NCBI GenBank assembly: GCA_019649035.1
Contig: BMAT01013591.1
Location: 92,965-130,301 of the forward strand
Length of the DNA stretch: 37,337 bases
Direction: 5' to 3'
Origin: Elysia marginata
Lineage: Eukaryota > Mollusca > Gastropoda > Plakobranchidae
Shown here: piece after piece, positions 21,353-33,300 of the stretch
How the letters are laid out: each line of letters opens with the position of its first letter
Numbering within the stretch: position 1 is the first letter of the stretch
Notes under the pieces: model-generated
The model's database searches: none
Seen by the model: only the letters and a program-made list of their open reading frames with translations
Told to the model about the DNA's origin: nothing
Translations under genes and position numbers: made by a program

Positions 21353-24300
21353 TTAAGACATATTAGATGAAGGATCCACAGCAGGTGGTAATGAGGACCC
21401 TAGGCCGTTGCCTGGAAGTTCATGAAGTCCAGGCCTTTGGGAATGTGACTGAGACAACATGGACAGGAGAGGTGAGGACGAGTTGGTGGAATCACTCATG
21501 GGACCTGCAGAAAAATCTGGCAAGAGAGAAGGAGGATGGGGTGGCGGTGGCAAAGATGAGGCGTGCTGTGAAGGTGGCACAGGAAGTGCTGAGGGTAGAG
21601 CTAAACATTTCCTCTGCTTGCAAGTACGCTGGTGCCTTAGCAGATTTCCTTTTGTGCGGAATGAGCGGTGGCACTGTTGACAGGGATAGTTGCGCTCGTC
21701 GCTGTGGATCTTTAAATGATTTTTGTAGATCTTTTGCTTGTAAAATACCTGAAAAGAAAGTCAGAAGAATTATTATTCAAGTTTTGAAAAACATAAATCT
21801 GTTCAAATACTAAGAATGTTTCATTTTTGTTATAAGGTACTATAACCTGCTTATCTTGAAAAGCTTTTGAACAGAGTATTCATTTATTCCTCTTCGATGG
21901 GTGACAAAGTGGGAGGTTTGTTTTTTTTTTTTTGCATTGAAGACATGCCTAAACATTTTAGTATTTGGCAATTTCTACACATATAGAATGTCTAACCAAT
22001 GAAAAGTCTTTAGATTATGTTGTTTCTTTTGTACATTTTCCTTGTTTTTCTGTGCATGTGATGTTTTAGACGTACGAGGAAAAATGTCACTATATGGCGC
22101 CTTTTCCTTATTATATGCACAACAGCCATCTGGTACCATTGAAGTCAATGTCATTGCGAGCATGTACACCAAAAACATAAAGAAATTTGAATGTTTTAAG
22201 TTTGAAACATAAGCCTTAAGAATTCAAGATTTCTCTTAATCAGAATTTCTCACTGTTATCTGAGCAATATAGTGACATCTTTGTAACAGAATCATAAAAT
22301 GCTGTCTAAACCATTTTGGATGCAAAAACGAAAGTAAGTGCAAGTGACATTTTTTTTTCCAAATAACTGCAACTTCACACAATTGCTATTATTATTTTTT
22401 TTAAGCTGCAAGAAAATATATATGAGAATTACTTTTTCTTTACATTTTAAAAGGATATAATTTATGATTCAGTAAGAAACTGAAAAGCTGCTCACCTTGC
22501 CACAGTGCTCACACTGTATCTTATTCTGTTTGGTGTGCTGCAACTCGTGCTGTCTGCGAGTGAACGCTCGTGTGAACCTCTCACCACAAAATCCACACTG
22601 TTCACTCTTCACAGGCATGTGCGTGTTCATGTGGGACTTGAGATGCGACTTCTGTTGAAAGGCTCTTCCGCACAGCTGGCACTTGAATGCTTTCTCCTCT
22701 GGAATAAGCAGAGGGAAAATAAATAAACTATTTAATAAATAATGATATTGCCATTAATTTTCCTGTTGCACAAAGGTTTTGGGTGGGAGAGAACAGTATG
22801 CTTGTTGGTGCGCACAGCGGCATTTGAAAGGCATTCATTAATAGCCAGGAGAACTGAGTGCCGGAGTCGTCTGTTTAACAGTGTAACCTTTGGGCCATTG
22901 AATGTAGTAAATGCATAAATTTGTATGGTCATAGAGTGGGAGCATGTAAGTTTGAGAACGTCATTTTTTTTCTCGGGGGTTTCTTTCAACAATTGATGTT
23001 CAATCTTTCCTTTCCAGAATCATAAAAAATTATTGAAAACTTACTTTCATCCAGTCTTGGCTTCACCTCATTTTTAAAAATTAAAAATTGAATTTGTGCA
23101 TACAGTAGACATTAATACTTTAATCAAGATTTATTAACGAGGGAAAAAAAGCAATCAGTTTTGGAACAGAATTAAAGTAATAGTCACGCACTCTCACCAC
23201 CTCACAAAGACCTTACTTGTGTGCAGCTTGAGGTGTTTTTTAAAATTACTGCTGTCCGAGAACCGCTTCCCGCAGTGTGAGCAGACAAATCGCTTGACCT
23301 GACTATGGACGGATGCAATGTGGGCCTTGAGATGCGACACTTGGCTGAAGCGCTTTGAACATTGGCTGCACTGTTTGTTGCATGGCCGAGGATGTTGTAA
23401 CCGTAAGTGGCTTCGCAGCTGAAGACAGTATAAATCAGCAAAAGAAAAAATTTGACATACTTTTACATTGATTTCTTTAAAAGTTAAATACTGTCTTAAA
23501 TGTTTTTGCTGGTTTAAGGACCAGGCTTTGATACTCGCTTACATTCATGCAATCTTGCAAAATTATTTGTTTTTAAAAACTGTACCACATCTGAGGACTA
23601 GCTCTGTGATTAGAGTGCTAAAAACAAGTAAAATTTAGATGTTACGTTTTAAACGTAAGTTGAAAGTGTGGAAGTATGAAGACAAAATTAGCGAAATAAT
23701 GGTTGAGAAGCTTCATATTCTATCTTCAAGCAATAAACAGTGATAACAAGCAGAATTCCTTGTAGGTACAAGTATTTAGATCAAAATTATTTGTTTGGAA
23801 TGTTTTTCAGATGAGCAAAGAATGCAATGTTGACGATGTTATAACAAACCATGATAAGCAAATTTGCCCTTAATTTGGTCCTTTTGTTGTTGGTGAACAA
23901 ATGACACGACATGTTAACTTTGATTAGGAGAAATACACTTTGCTTTTAAAATCTATAAAAAATTCACCTCCTTTTTGTCTGGAAAGATATGCTTGCAAAT
24001 ACTGCAATGAGGACACAGCATATGTTGGGCATTTTTGGATTTGTCTGTGATGCCTGGAAATTGTAAAAAAGAGGATATTTTCAGTTTCTAGAATTTTTTA
24101 AAGTAAAAAAACTTTACAACACAGTCTTTGAATTTCCCTAAATACTCTAAAGAAAGAAAAATTACCTACACAACAATATCAAACAATAGAAGAACATTGT
24201 ACGAATAAATATGGACCAGTATATGCTTCAATGCTTAAAACTTTCAATTTATGTTTCAAAACAAAATTAGAGAGAAAAAAAAATTTTCCAGATGCCCTAC

Positions 24301-27300
24301 AGCTGTGCTTTGTCAGCAAACTGCAATGAACACATGTTATGTCCAGATTTGGTTGGCCTACCTAAAATACGAGCGTAATCCTTAGCAAACCAGTAGAGAA
24401 GCTCCTGGTGGGGCTGAATTTCCTGACGAGTGACAAAATATACGCTGTGGCCGTGCTGAAAGGCCACAAGATTCTGCTCCATGGAGTTCCGAGCTGGTTT
24501 GACAAACATGAGCCAGTTGGAGGAGTTCTCGTCTGAGCTGTCCACCACCTTCACATTGCCGCCCGTGAATGTCTAGATGACAAATGGAAAAAAAATTTTC
24601 GCCTTATTTTACCATTAAAATCTTTTTGTTGTAATTAAAACTTGAAAGCTTCATTCGAAAAAGTTACATGATGATATTTAGAACTTATTAAAAAAATTAC
24701 AATAAGTATTTTTTTTGCGTGCACCAAATTTAATTCAAAATAGCTTTAAAACCCTTGGGTAATTCGTCTACACTATGAGTTAATGTTACCAAGTACATCA
24801 TGAAATAAATAAATAACAAAAAAAATTTGAGACTGCCCAAAGTGGTTGATTTTAAGTATGAGTTTTTCTTACTTAAATATGTTGAATAAGGACAAATTCA
24901 AATGTACATAGCTTAATTTTAATTTTTTGATAAATTAAACCTACTTAAATGAGTATTTAGATCATGATTAGGCTCTTGTTATCAAAACCACACACATGTT
25001 TGCTCAGCTCCCTAAGTCAAAAGATTTATAACAGCTAGAAACCAATATAGACGGGCTAACCAAAGTACACACACTAACCTGCCAAAGACTGAAGCTGCGG
25101 GTAGATCCCAGCTGGTCACATGACACGGGGGAGCCTGTCAGCGGACCAAACTTGGTTCTCATGGCAATCAACTCTTTAGCAAACACTCCTGGTTTATTTT
25201 CAAAACAAGAAAAGTTACCAAAAAAGCTGAGCATAAGTAGAACTCTGTTAGGACATTTTAAAATTACAATGCATTCATATATGCAACACTGCACAAGTTT
25301 AGCAAGAATTATACACATGTACTTCAAGCGCTTTAAAAAAAAAAAATCATGTCTTCTTAAGTTGAAATCATCCATTAGGACTGACTTAGAGGCACTACAA
25401 TAACAAAAGACTTTTTATAACTTAAAATGCTTATGCTAATTCCAGGTCACATTTTCAAAAAACACATTATGAAGTCCTTTAACAGAGATTACATATCCAA
25501 GCATTTCAAAAGCAGGCTTATATTCTTCGATATCACTTTAAATTGCAAGCAACAGATTATGATCTTTTGTCACAGCCTCACAATCTGAATGACTTCATTC
25601 CTACCTGTGCTGTTTGTGTGTCCAATGACAGAAGATTCTCCGAGAGTAAGGCAGCTCGGCAGGGTGAGTCGAGCGTGAGACAAGATTGGCGTGTCAGTCA
25701 CATAGGTGTATTCACAGGAGTGAAACTTACACTGGCTCTTGTACATAGTGTTACATTCTACACAAACTGAGTGTGACAGAATCATTAAAAAAATAATGAT
25801 TAAACACTGATGGTAACATGAGTGGGAAAAGTTTGAGCCCACCATTGATTCTAAAATCTATATTTCGGATTAAAAAAAATTTAGTAGACGTTTAAAATCG
25901 GATTGCGGCAGCATAAAAAGCATATGGTTTGAGAATTTTAGAGATACTTCTAGTAAAGGCACATCAAGTGCTCTCATTATGGCCATCTGTATAAAGTAAC
26001 TGAAATAACACGTTCATCAAACTTATGTGTCAGGCCTAGAGTATTTCTAGACAGACCAAGCACTGAAACACTCATGACATTATTACATTAGGGCCTTTGT
26101 TGCTTTCGTTTTGGATATAAACTTTTGAAATTTATTACTGAATGTATGGTTATGTGTACTCTATTCGAATAACTTTGTTAAATTAAATCAATGTAGCTTT
26201 GCTTTTTCACGTCAGTGCACAGTGTTTATAAATAATTGTGTGTAATTCTAAAACCGAGTCTTAAAATCAAATACTTTTTTTTTACCTTATTGAGTTACTG
26301 ATATATGTATATAATCCAAATGCTATTTGACATAAAAACCAAAGTCAATGACATTACTGACAAATAATACAGACTTACAGTTTCCAGACAAAGTATCCGT
26401 TTCGCTTGGTCCTCCTCTTGCTTCAGCATGGCTCCCTCTGAGATACAGGTCATAAACTGACGACATCAAGAAAAAAAAAACACATCTGAATGTTACTCTA
26501 AAGTTGTTGGTTGAGTTTCAACGTCTCAGTCAACTTCATAGTTATATCATAGATGATGCTGGGGACAATTGAAAGCGTGCTGCCACACTGTGATGTAAGG
26601 AGCACTTGCGTATACCACACCCAGTCACGTTATCCTGACAGCAGGCTGACTAGACTTAACACTAAATTTACAATGCCAGACACTAAGCGGATCAGCTGCT
26701 GATACCAATTTTAAAGCTCTTGGTTTGACTCGGCCGGGGATCGAACCTTGAACCTCCCGATCTCTGGGTGAGTGTCTTACCGCTAGGCAACAGAGCCGGT
26801 CTACTTTCAAGTAAAAAACAAGTGAGCAGCATCAGAACTACCAAATCAAGCAAGAGTGCTAAAGACATAAATATGGCAAATTGGATGTCAGAACAAAAAC
26901 TCTGAAATTAACATTTAATATTGAAGTGTTAGTAAAGAAACTGGGGATGTGTGGCCTTTAATTATGTCTTACTTTCCTCTGGTAAAAGTTTGTTTTTAGT
27001 TTGAAAACTTAAGAAAAGTCTCCAAATCGGGTTGCTGTCTTATATTACCTTAAGATGTTGAAAGATTTTTTAAACTTTTGGTTGCAAATCAAAATGACAG
27101 CAAGTATTTCAGCCTGTTTGTTCAAGTACAGTCTAGATCTAGTTAAAAAGCTTTGAACATCACAAGAAAAAATTGTAAGATATCAAGTTATCACTTAAGG
27201 CCTACATTACATAAAAAGCATAGATTCCATTATCTGATAATAGTTCAAATTAAGCAAATATTCAAATTATCTAGTTGATGATTGAACTGTATGTATGTTG

Positions 27301-30300
27301 ACACAGAAAAGTTACACTACTCACTGGACATATTGGGAAAAGTTCCACTGAACTGATGATGATGATCTTCTCCATTAGCTTCTGCCGCTGCAGCTGCGGC
27401 CTGATTCGCTGCCTGATCTGCAACACTGGGAGGAGAGAAGGAAGCACTCGGCATCACTGGCTGCTTCTCAAGGCTTCCACTACCCTCCTCTGCTTCTTGG
27501 ACTTCCTGTCCGTGAGGCATACTTTCATTACCAGGCTGCTTTCCTGGGTATGGATACTGTTGTGACAAGTGCTGGAGACCTGTTCAAGAGTTGAAGACAA
27601 TGCATGAAGTTGGGAAAACTTTCTCCGAAAAAGACTGATCAAGGAAAAAGAGTGTGATGTTATTAAAACTACAACAGGGAAAAATACTTGCAACATGTTT
27701 CTATTAATCCCCTTTTTTCAGTTTTATTACTAAATTTGATTTTTTTTTTTCATGTATCCTCTTCTGTCTCTGACATAGATTACTCTAAATCAATTTTAAA
27801 TTAACAATTTTTTTTAATGAATTTCCTTTAAAATTAAAGAGCATACTTGCCTTGCGAAGCATGATTGAAGGAACTGCTGCAGGGATGTGAATGATGGTTG
27901 TTGCCGCCATCCAATACTGGTGCCTCGGAGCCAATAGCACATTGTTCAGAAAACAATGAGGGCATTGTGGAAGCCACACCTCCACCAGTACTGGAAGTGA
28001 AGTATGTCGATGGCTCTGGTGGGTACTGTTGGTCCATCATGTAGTTCATCTGGTCTGGTTGGGGGGCAAACATCCTGGCAGAATCCTGTGGGGGCATGGA
28101 AGAGCTGGAGTAGCCATGGTCAGATGGAGCATTTGGTGGCGGTGGCATAGACTCCATGTTGTAATTGATGCCGTGGGGATCAGGATGCTGTTCAAAAGCT
28201 TGAATACTTTGCGGGTGTTTAGCAGTGGAAAAGGAATGAAGGTTTCTTTCATGCTCGATTCTATCAAAATCTTGCAAGCTTTTTTGCTGTGGTTCATTTT
28301 GATCAAAAGTTTGCATTCTTGACTGCGAGTTGTTGGGGTTATATGTCTGGAGATTTTCTTGGTCAGCTTGCCCATAGACTTGATGGCCTTGTTCATACAC
28401 AGACGCAAGATCTTGCTCTTGGTTGCTTTGAACAAAATTCTGAATATTTTGTTCCTGCTCATAAGAGTTTACAACTTGATCCTCACTTGAATGAAATCGG
28501 TGTTCTGAGTTCTGTCCGAGAGTTTGAAGCGAGGCTTGGTGGGGAGTGTTGTTAAAGTAGATATTTGAGTCTTGGCTATCAGAATGAAAGTGCTGAATAT
28601 GTTTCCCCGTGGTTTTAAAGCCATGAGACAATGGCATACTGGGCTTGTTTATGTTCTCTGCCACATAGGGTAAGTTTTCTATTGCTTCTAAACCAGATTC
28701 ATGATCATGCAAATGTAAAGACTCATTTATCTGGGAGTTTGAGATTACACAAGGGAATGCAGCCTTTTTGAAAGAAATGCTAGTGTCAGAAAAAGTACAC
28801 GGAGGGTCTGAAGAACTTTTCCCTGCTGTGTGGGAAAATTGTGGATCTGCCTGATCAGAAAAACCTAATCTTTGCTCTGCTTGGGCACTACTTGATTGTA
28901 TGGTTTTTGGTTGGTTGGTGAATAAACTATAAACTCTAGGGGGAAAGTGAGATAACTGTTGTTGTCTACCTATTAGGGTAAAGTTTCCATTTGAAGTATC
29001 ATTAGAGACCTCAGGTATAGTTTGGTGAGACTGAGATGGGTATGAGGTGTTTGTGCTTGTTATTAAATGGCGTAGAATATCTGTATCTGCAGACTTCCCT
29101 GTGTAGGAGGCCTCCACTGTATCCTCTGTGGCACTGGTGAAAGTGTTATATTGTAAATTGTGAGAGGCCTGAGTGAGATAATGAGAGCAAATGGCATTGT
29201 TTGCAATATGAAAAGGCTGTTTACTTGCTCTTGCATAATCTTCCTGGCTCTGCGATACATGCACAGTATAAGCTGGGGTGTCTGAGTCTAGATTCACTGT
29301 CACTAGTAGATGGTCACAACTTTGCATAGAATCCTGGTACATTTTCTCAGAGCAAGAATTACTGAGGAAATTTACAGGGAATTCTCGTTGTAGGCTCTGA
29401 CTGCTGCCAGTGTACGCTGACCTTTCAAAACTTTCATCCCTGGTGTCCATACTTTGAAGAGGAAAATGTTGTATGTGATTCACCGCATCAGGTCTATTTT
29501 CATGGGAGTTGTTTGCCACTGTGTAGTTGGATGCTATCAATTCCAAAGCATTTTGGGGTGGGTCAAAGGGTGTTTGCTCAACGTCCATAGACTTCCTACT
29601 CTCTGGGAAAAGAGAATTAGCAGCCAAAGAATCTGCATATTGACCATCATTAAATGTGCAGCGTTTTTCTGAATAATGCATACTTTCATCTCTTTTCTCA
29701 TGCAAAGAAATTCTCGGCTTTGAAGCAGAGCCAGGCTCAAACGTCCTGCTTTCTTGTGATGATGGCAACGTGAGAAGGTCTTGGTTATTTGTGAGCAGTG
29801 GTGTTGGCACTCTGTTGAGTAGGTTGATGAGCATAGTATTTGGGGTCATTGGAGGATTAAGAGGGGTAACATGATCAGCCATATTTGCAGAACTCATAAA
29901 TGGAGACTTGGGGCTTGGTTCATTAGTCGCACTGGTTGAAACTTTTGGTGGTGACTGTGCAAGAACAGATTCATGCTCAGATCGGCTGTTGTCTGCCAGA
30001 TGACTGTCTCGTTCGTAAGACAAATCAACAGGGAGCAGAGAACCTGGTGTAAAAACACTACGTCTGTAGTCTGGCCCTATGTCATTTTCAATAACTGATT
30101 CAGCAGGCGATTGCTGTGAGTGCTCGCTAGGGGAAGCCTGGGTGAGGCTTACTGGAGTAGGCAAAGCAAACCCAGTGCTTACTGACACAGATGATTCTCT
30201 AACAGCATCAAACATTTCCTTGGTGGCAGTGCCTGGGGACTTGAAACAACTATAATCTGGGTCCTTGTCACCTAACAACAATCCACTTCTATTGGCTTGT

Positions 30301-33300
30301 TGCCGAACAAGATCACTCAATGATAGAGGACTTTGGGGGATGCATGAGTTATCATGAAATTTGTCTACAACGTCTGAACATGGTGATACCTCAGATGTTT
30401 TGGTGGTCTTAACAGCCTGGGGTATAATGTCATCTCTTCCCTGGTCATTGGCCATCATACTTGTTTCTACATCCTGGGTAGAGACAAATGGTTTTTTACT
30501 GTTTCTGGGAGATTGGTGGGCTCCTTCTTGCTCCTCTTCCTCCCCTGTTTCAATGACCAATGCAGCCGAACTTGAGCCTGATATAGAACTGGAATCATCA
30601 CTGTCTTCCATCTCTATGTCTTCTCTGCTCAGAATTTTTTTGCTTCCGCTGTTGTTAATGTCAACGTTTGACCACAATTTTCTTTGTGATTCTTTATCTT
30701 TAACTCCTGATATAGATGTTGTTTCCTTATCTTTGGGAGGTTTTTGCGCTGTATTCTGTTTTTCAAGATTTTTGGGTGCCTCAGAATTATGATTTTCATT
30801 GCCGAATGGAACATCAAGTTTTCCCTGAGGTTCTGAAGATTCATGACAAGGCGCTGGAGATGAATGATGAGTTGCTCTTGGTGATGTTATGACAAAATAG
30901 CCCTCAGACATACCCCGCTGGCGAAGAATTGACTGTAAATGCTTAATTCCACCAGGTGATACGATCAACTTTTTACCACATGTTGATGGCACCAAAAAAC
31001 TCCCGTCTAACTGCTTTGCTATAGGTGGTTGAGAAGGAATTTCTTTAACTTTTGAAATTGTTGAATTAAGAAGGGGGGCTTTAGACGAATTCTGATCTGC
31101 ATTAACTGCTGGTGTTTCAGAAGTATTTGAAGACAACAGTGAGGGCACATTACCATAACTGGGCAGAGAAGTTGACTCATGTAAACTTACTTTACTTGGT
31201 GAAGATGAAGGTATATAAGTTTCAGAGAAAGCAGCATGTTGTGTTGCCAGATTTGTGCCTATTGTATCACATCTACTAGGCATGGGATCAGCTGTTTGAG
31301 ATAAAGACATCATAGCAGCAGCTGCCACAGCCGTGGCGGACGCATTATCTCTCTCAGCATCACTTTGTTCTGCAAACATTGAACACTCACTATATAGGTT
31401 TTGGTGAGCGAATGGCAAAGAAGAAGCCTGAGAGTGAGAATTAAGGTTGTTGGGAAGAGAGGGTTGAATTGTTGTAGACACTTGGTCAAGGTTTGACGAC
31501 CAGTTAGTTGAAAGTGTGCTGGACGACAAAACTGTTTTGCCAAGAATGGTTGATGTGTTTGTATTTAAATTTTGGTTGGGTAGTGTTGCTCCAAACTTTA
31601 AAGAACCTGACCTTAGCAGAGAATAAGAGTTATTAGAGACAACTGGCAATGATGACCCTTGATTGTTTTTGTCTACCTCAACATTATTTGCTTCTATTTT
31701 CATATCATGGTTGGTAGGCTGCTTATTGGCTCCTTCTGTTTCATTGGCTTTTCTCTGGGTGATCACAGTCAAGGATTTCAAAGGTTCTGAGGAATTTTGG
31801 GGCACCAAAAGCTTAGCTAAATACTGAAGAGCTGCACGTGGAGGACTTTCAGATGATGTTGAAGGTACTGATGACTGCAAATTTTGTGCAACATTTAATC
31901 TTGGTGAACCAGCAATAGCAAATGTCAGATGTGATTTTTGCAAACTTTTGGCACTGGATAATGCATGTTGTGGTTCAGGAATGCTGGTAGTTCTAACAAA
32001 GTTATTGGGTGATTTTGAAGTGGTAACAGTGGTCACATTGCTGGAGGATAGCAAAGAAGTGGATGTATTTGGCTGTGGAGGCATCATAGTTATTACTGGA
32101 AAGGAACTGTTGTTTGTGGTTGGGTGACCATTAATGGCGCTAGTAGAACTTCCTACCGTCAGATCAAGGTTTGTTGATAGTTTTTCAGAACCAGGGCGTA
32201 GAATCAGGTTGTTATTAAACTGATTGCTATCTACTGTCGGTGAGTTAATAATCTGGGGGTGCACAAAAGCTATAGTTTGCAGACTGCCATTTGGTTGGAT
32301 CATTTGAAGAGAACCATTTTGAAAGATCAACTGGCCAACTCTCCCAACTGTAGTATTGTCCACTGGTGGCTGAGGCAAGATTGGAACATACAGTGACTTA
32401 CTGGCTATTGAAGCCAAGTCTTTCAAAGGATCTCTCACTGTTTTCATACCAGTAGATTCATTGGGGCTTATTTCTTTATTGGTTGATGAGGAGACAGGCA
32501 TGCTGTTTGCTTGCACCATGCTCGAATTCTGAGAAAATCTCTCCCCCGAACAAATAGGGGAGACTATCATAGCTTTTGAAGGATCAAATGCTGTATGAAG
32601 AGTTCCTTCCTTTAAACATTGCTCTGTCTTTGAAAAAGCCGTAGCAGTTGGTGAGACAAGGTTTTGACTGGCAGCTTTTATCTCTAGCTGTTGACGGTTA
32701 TTAAATGTAGACTGTAATTTTGAACCTGCCTGAAAATTTGACGGTGGTTGCCTTGGCAAGTTGGCAGCATTAGAACAGCCTGTACTTAAAGATGATACTG
32801 CTTTTAAAGGTGCTTTGCTTTGAATAAAAAGTGACTGTGTACTGGGGGTTTTAGTGAACACATCATTCCCTTGAACCGATATTGATGACACATGTGCTGT
32901 AGTTTTTCCAGTGAGGGGTTTGGATAAATTTGGTGAGACATGAGAAATAGATGGGCTCATGAGCATAACACCAGAGCCAGCAACACTCAAGGGTCTGACC
33001 TGAAGCCCTATCAAATCATTTGCTGATGCTGACTTGAGGTGAGGGTTAAAAGTCATTAATTGCTGCCTTTGCTGCAGACTACTGGGTCTGATCTTCCTTA
33101 CACCAGCTCCAATTTGACATGGGATAACAGGAGGCAGAAGTTTATAGTTCTTGCGATTTGAATATTTCTTTACTGTTGGTCTTGGGGTTGAATTTTGTGG
33201 AATGGCTCTTGGTCTCACCTTGTTGCTGAAACTGTTAGTGATAAAAGACGTGGCAGGTGAAGTGTGATTGTCACTGTCAAGTTGACTAAGCTTGGGCAAA

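Noticed and set aside
21367..21813. Plus-strand frame of 148 codons
   Set aside because: Antisense shadow of the last PRDM4-like exon.
26625..26810. Minus-strand open frame of 61 codons, and a possible tRNA gene at 26730-26800
   Set aside because: Both are the head of a SINE. A and B boxes are present, but the body continues into the SINE and the B box is degenerate.
30361..30792. Plus-strand frame of 143 codons
   Set aside because: Antisense shadow of the acidic Ser-rich part of the giant exon.
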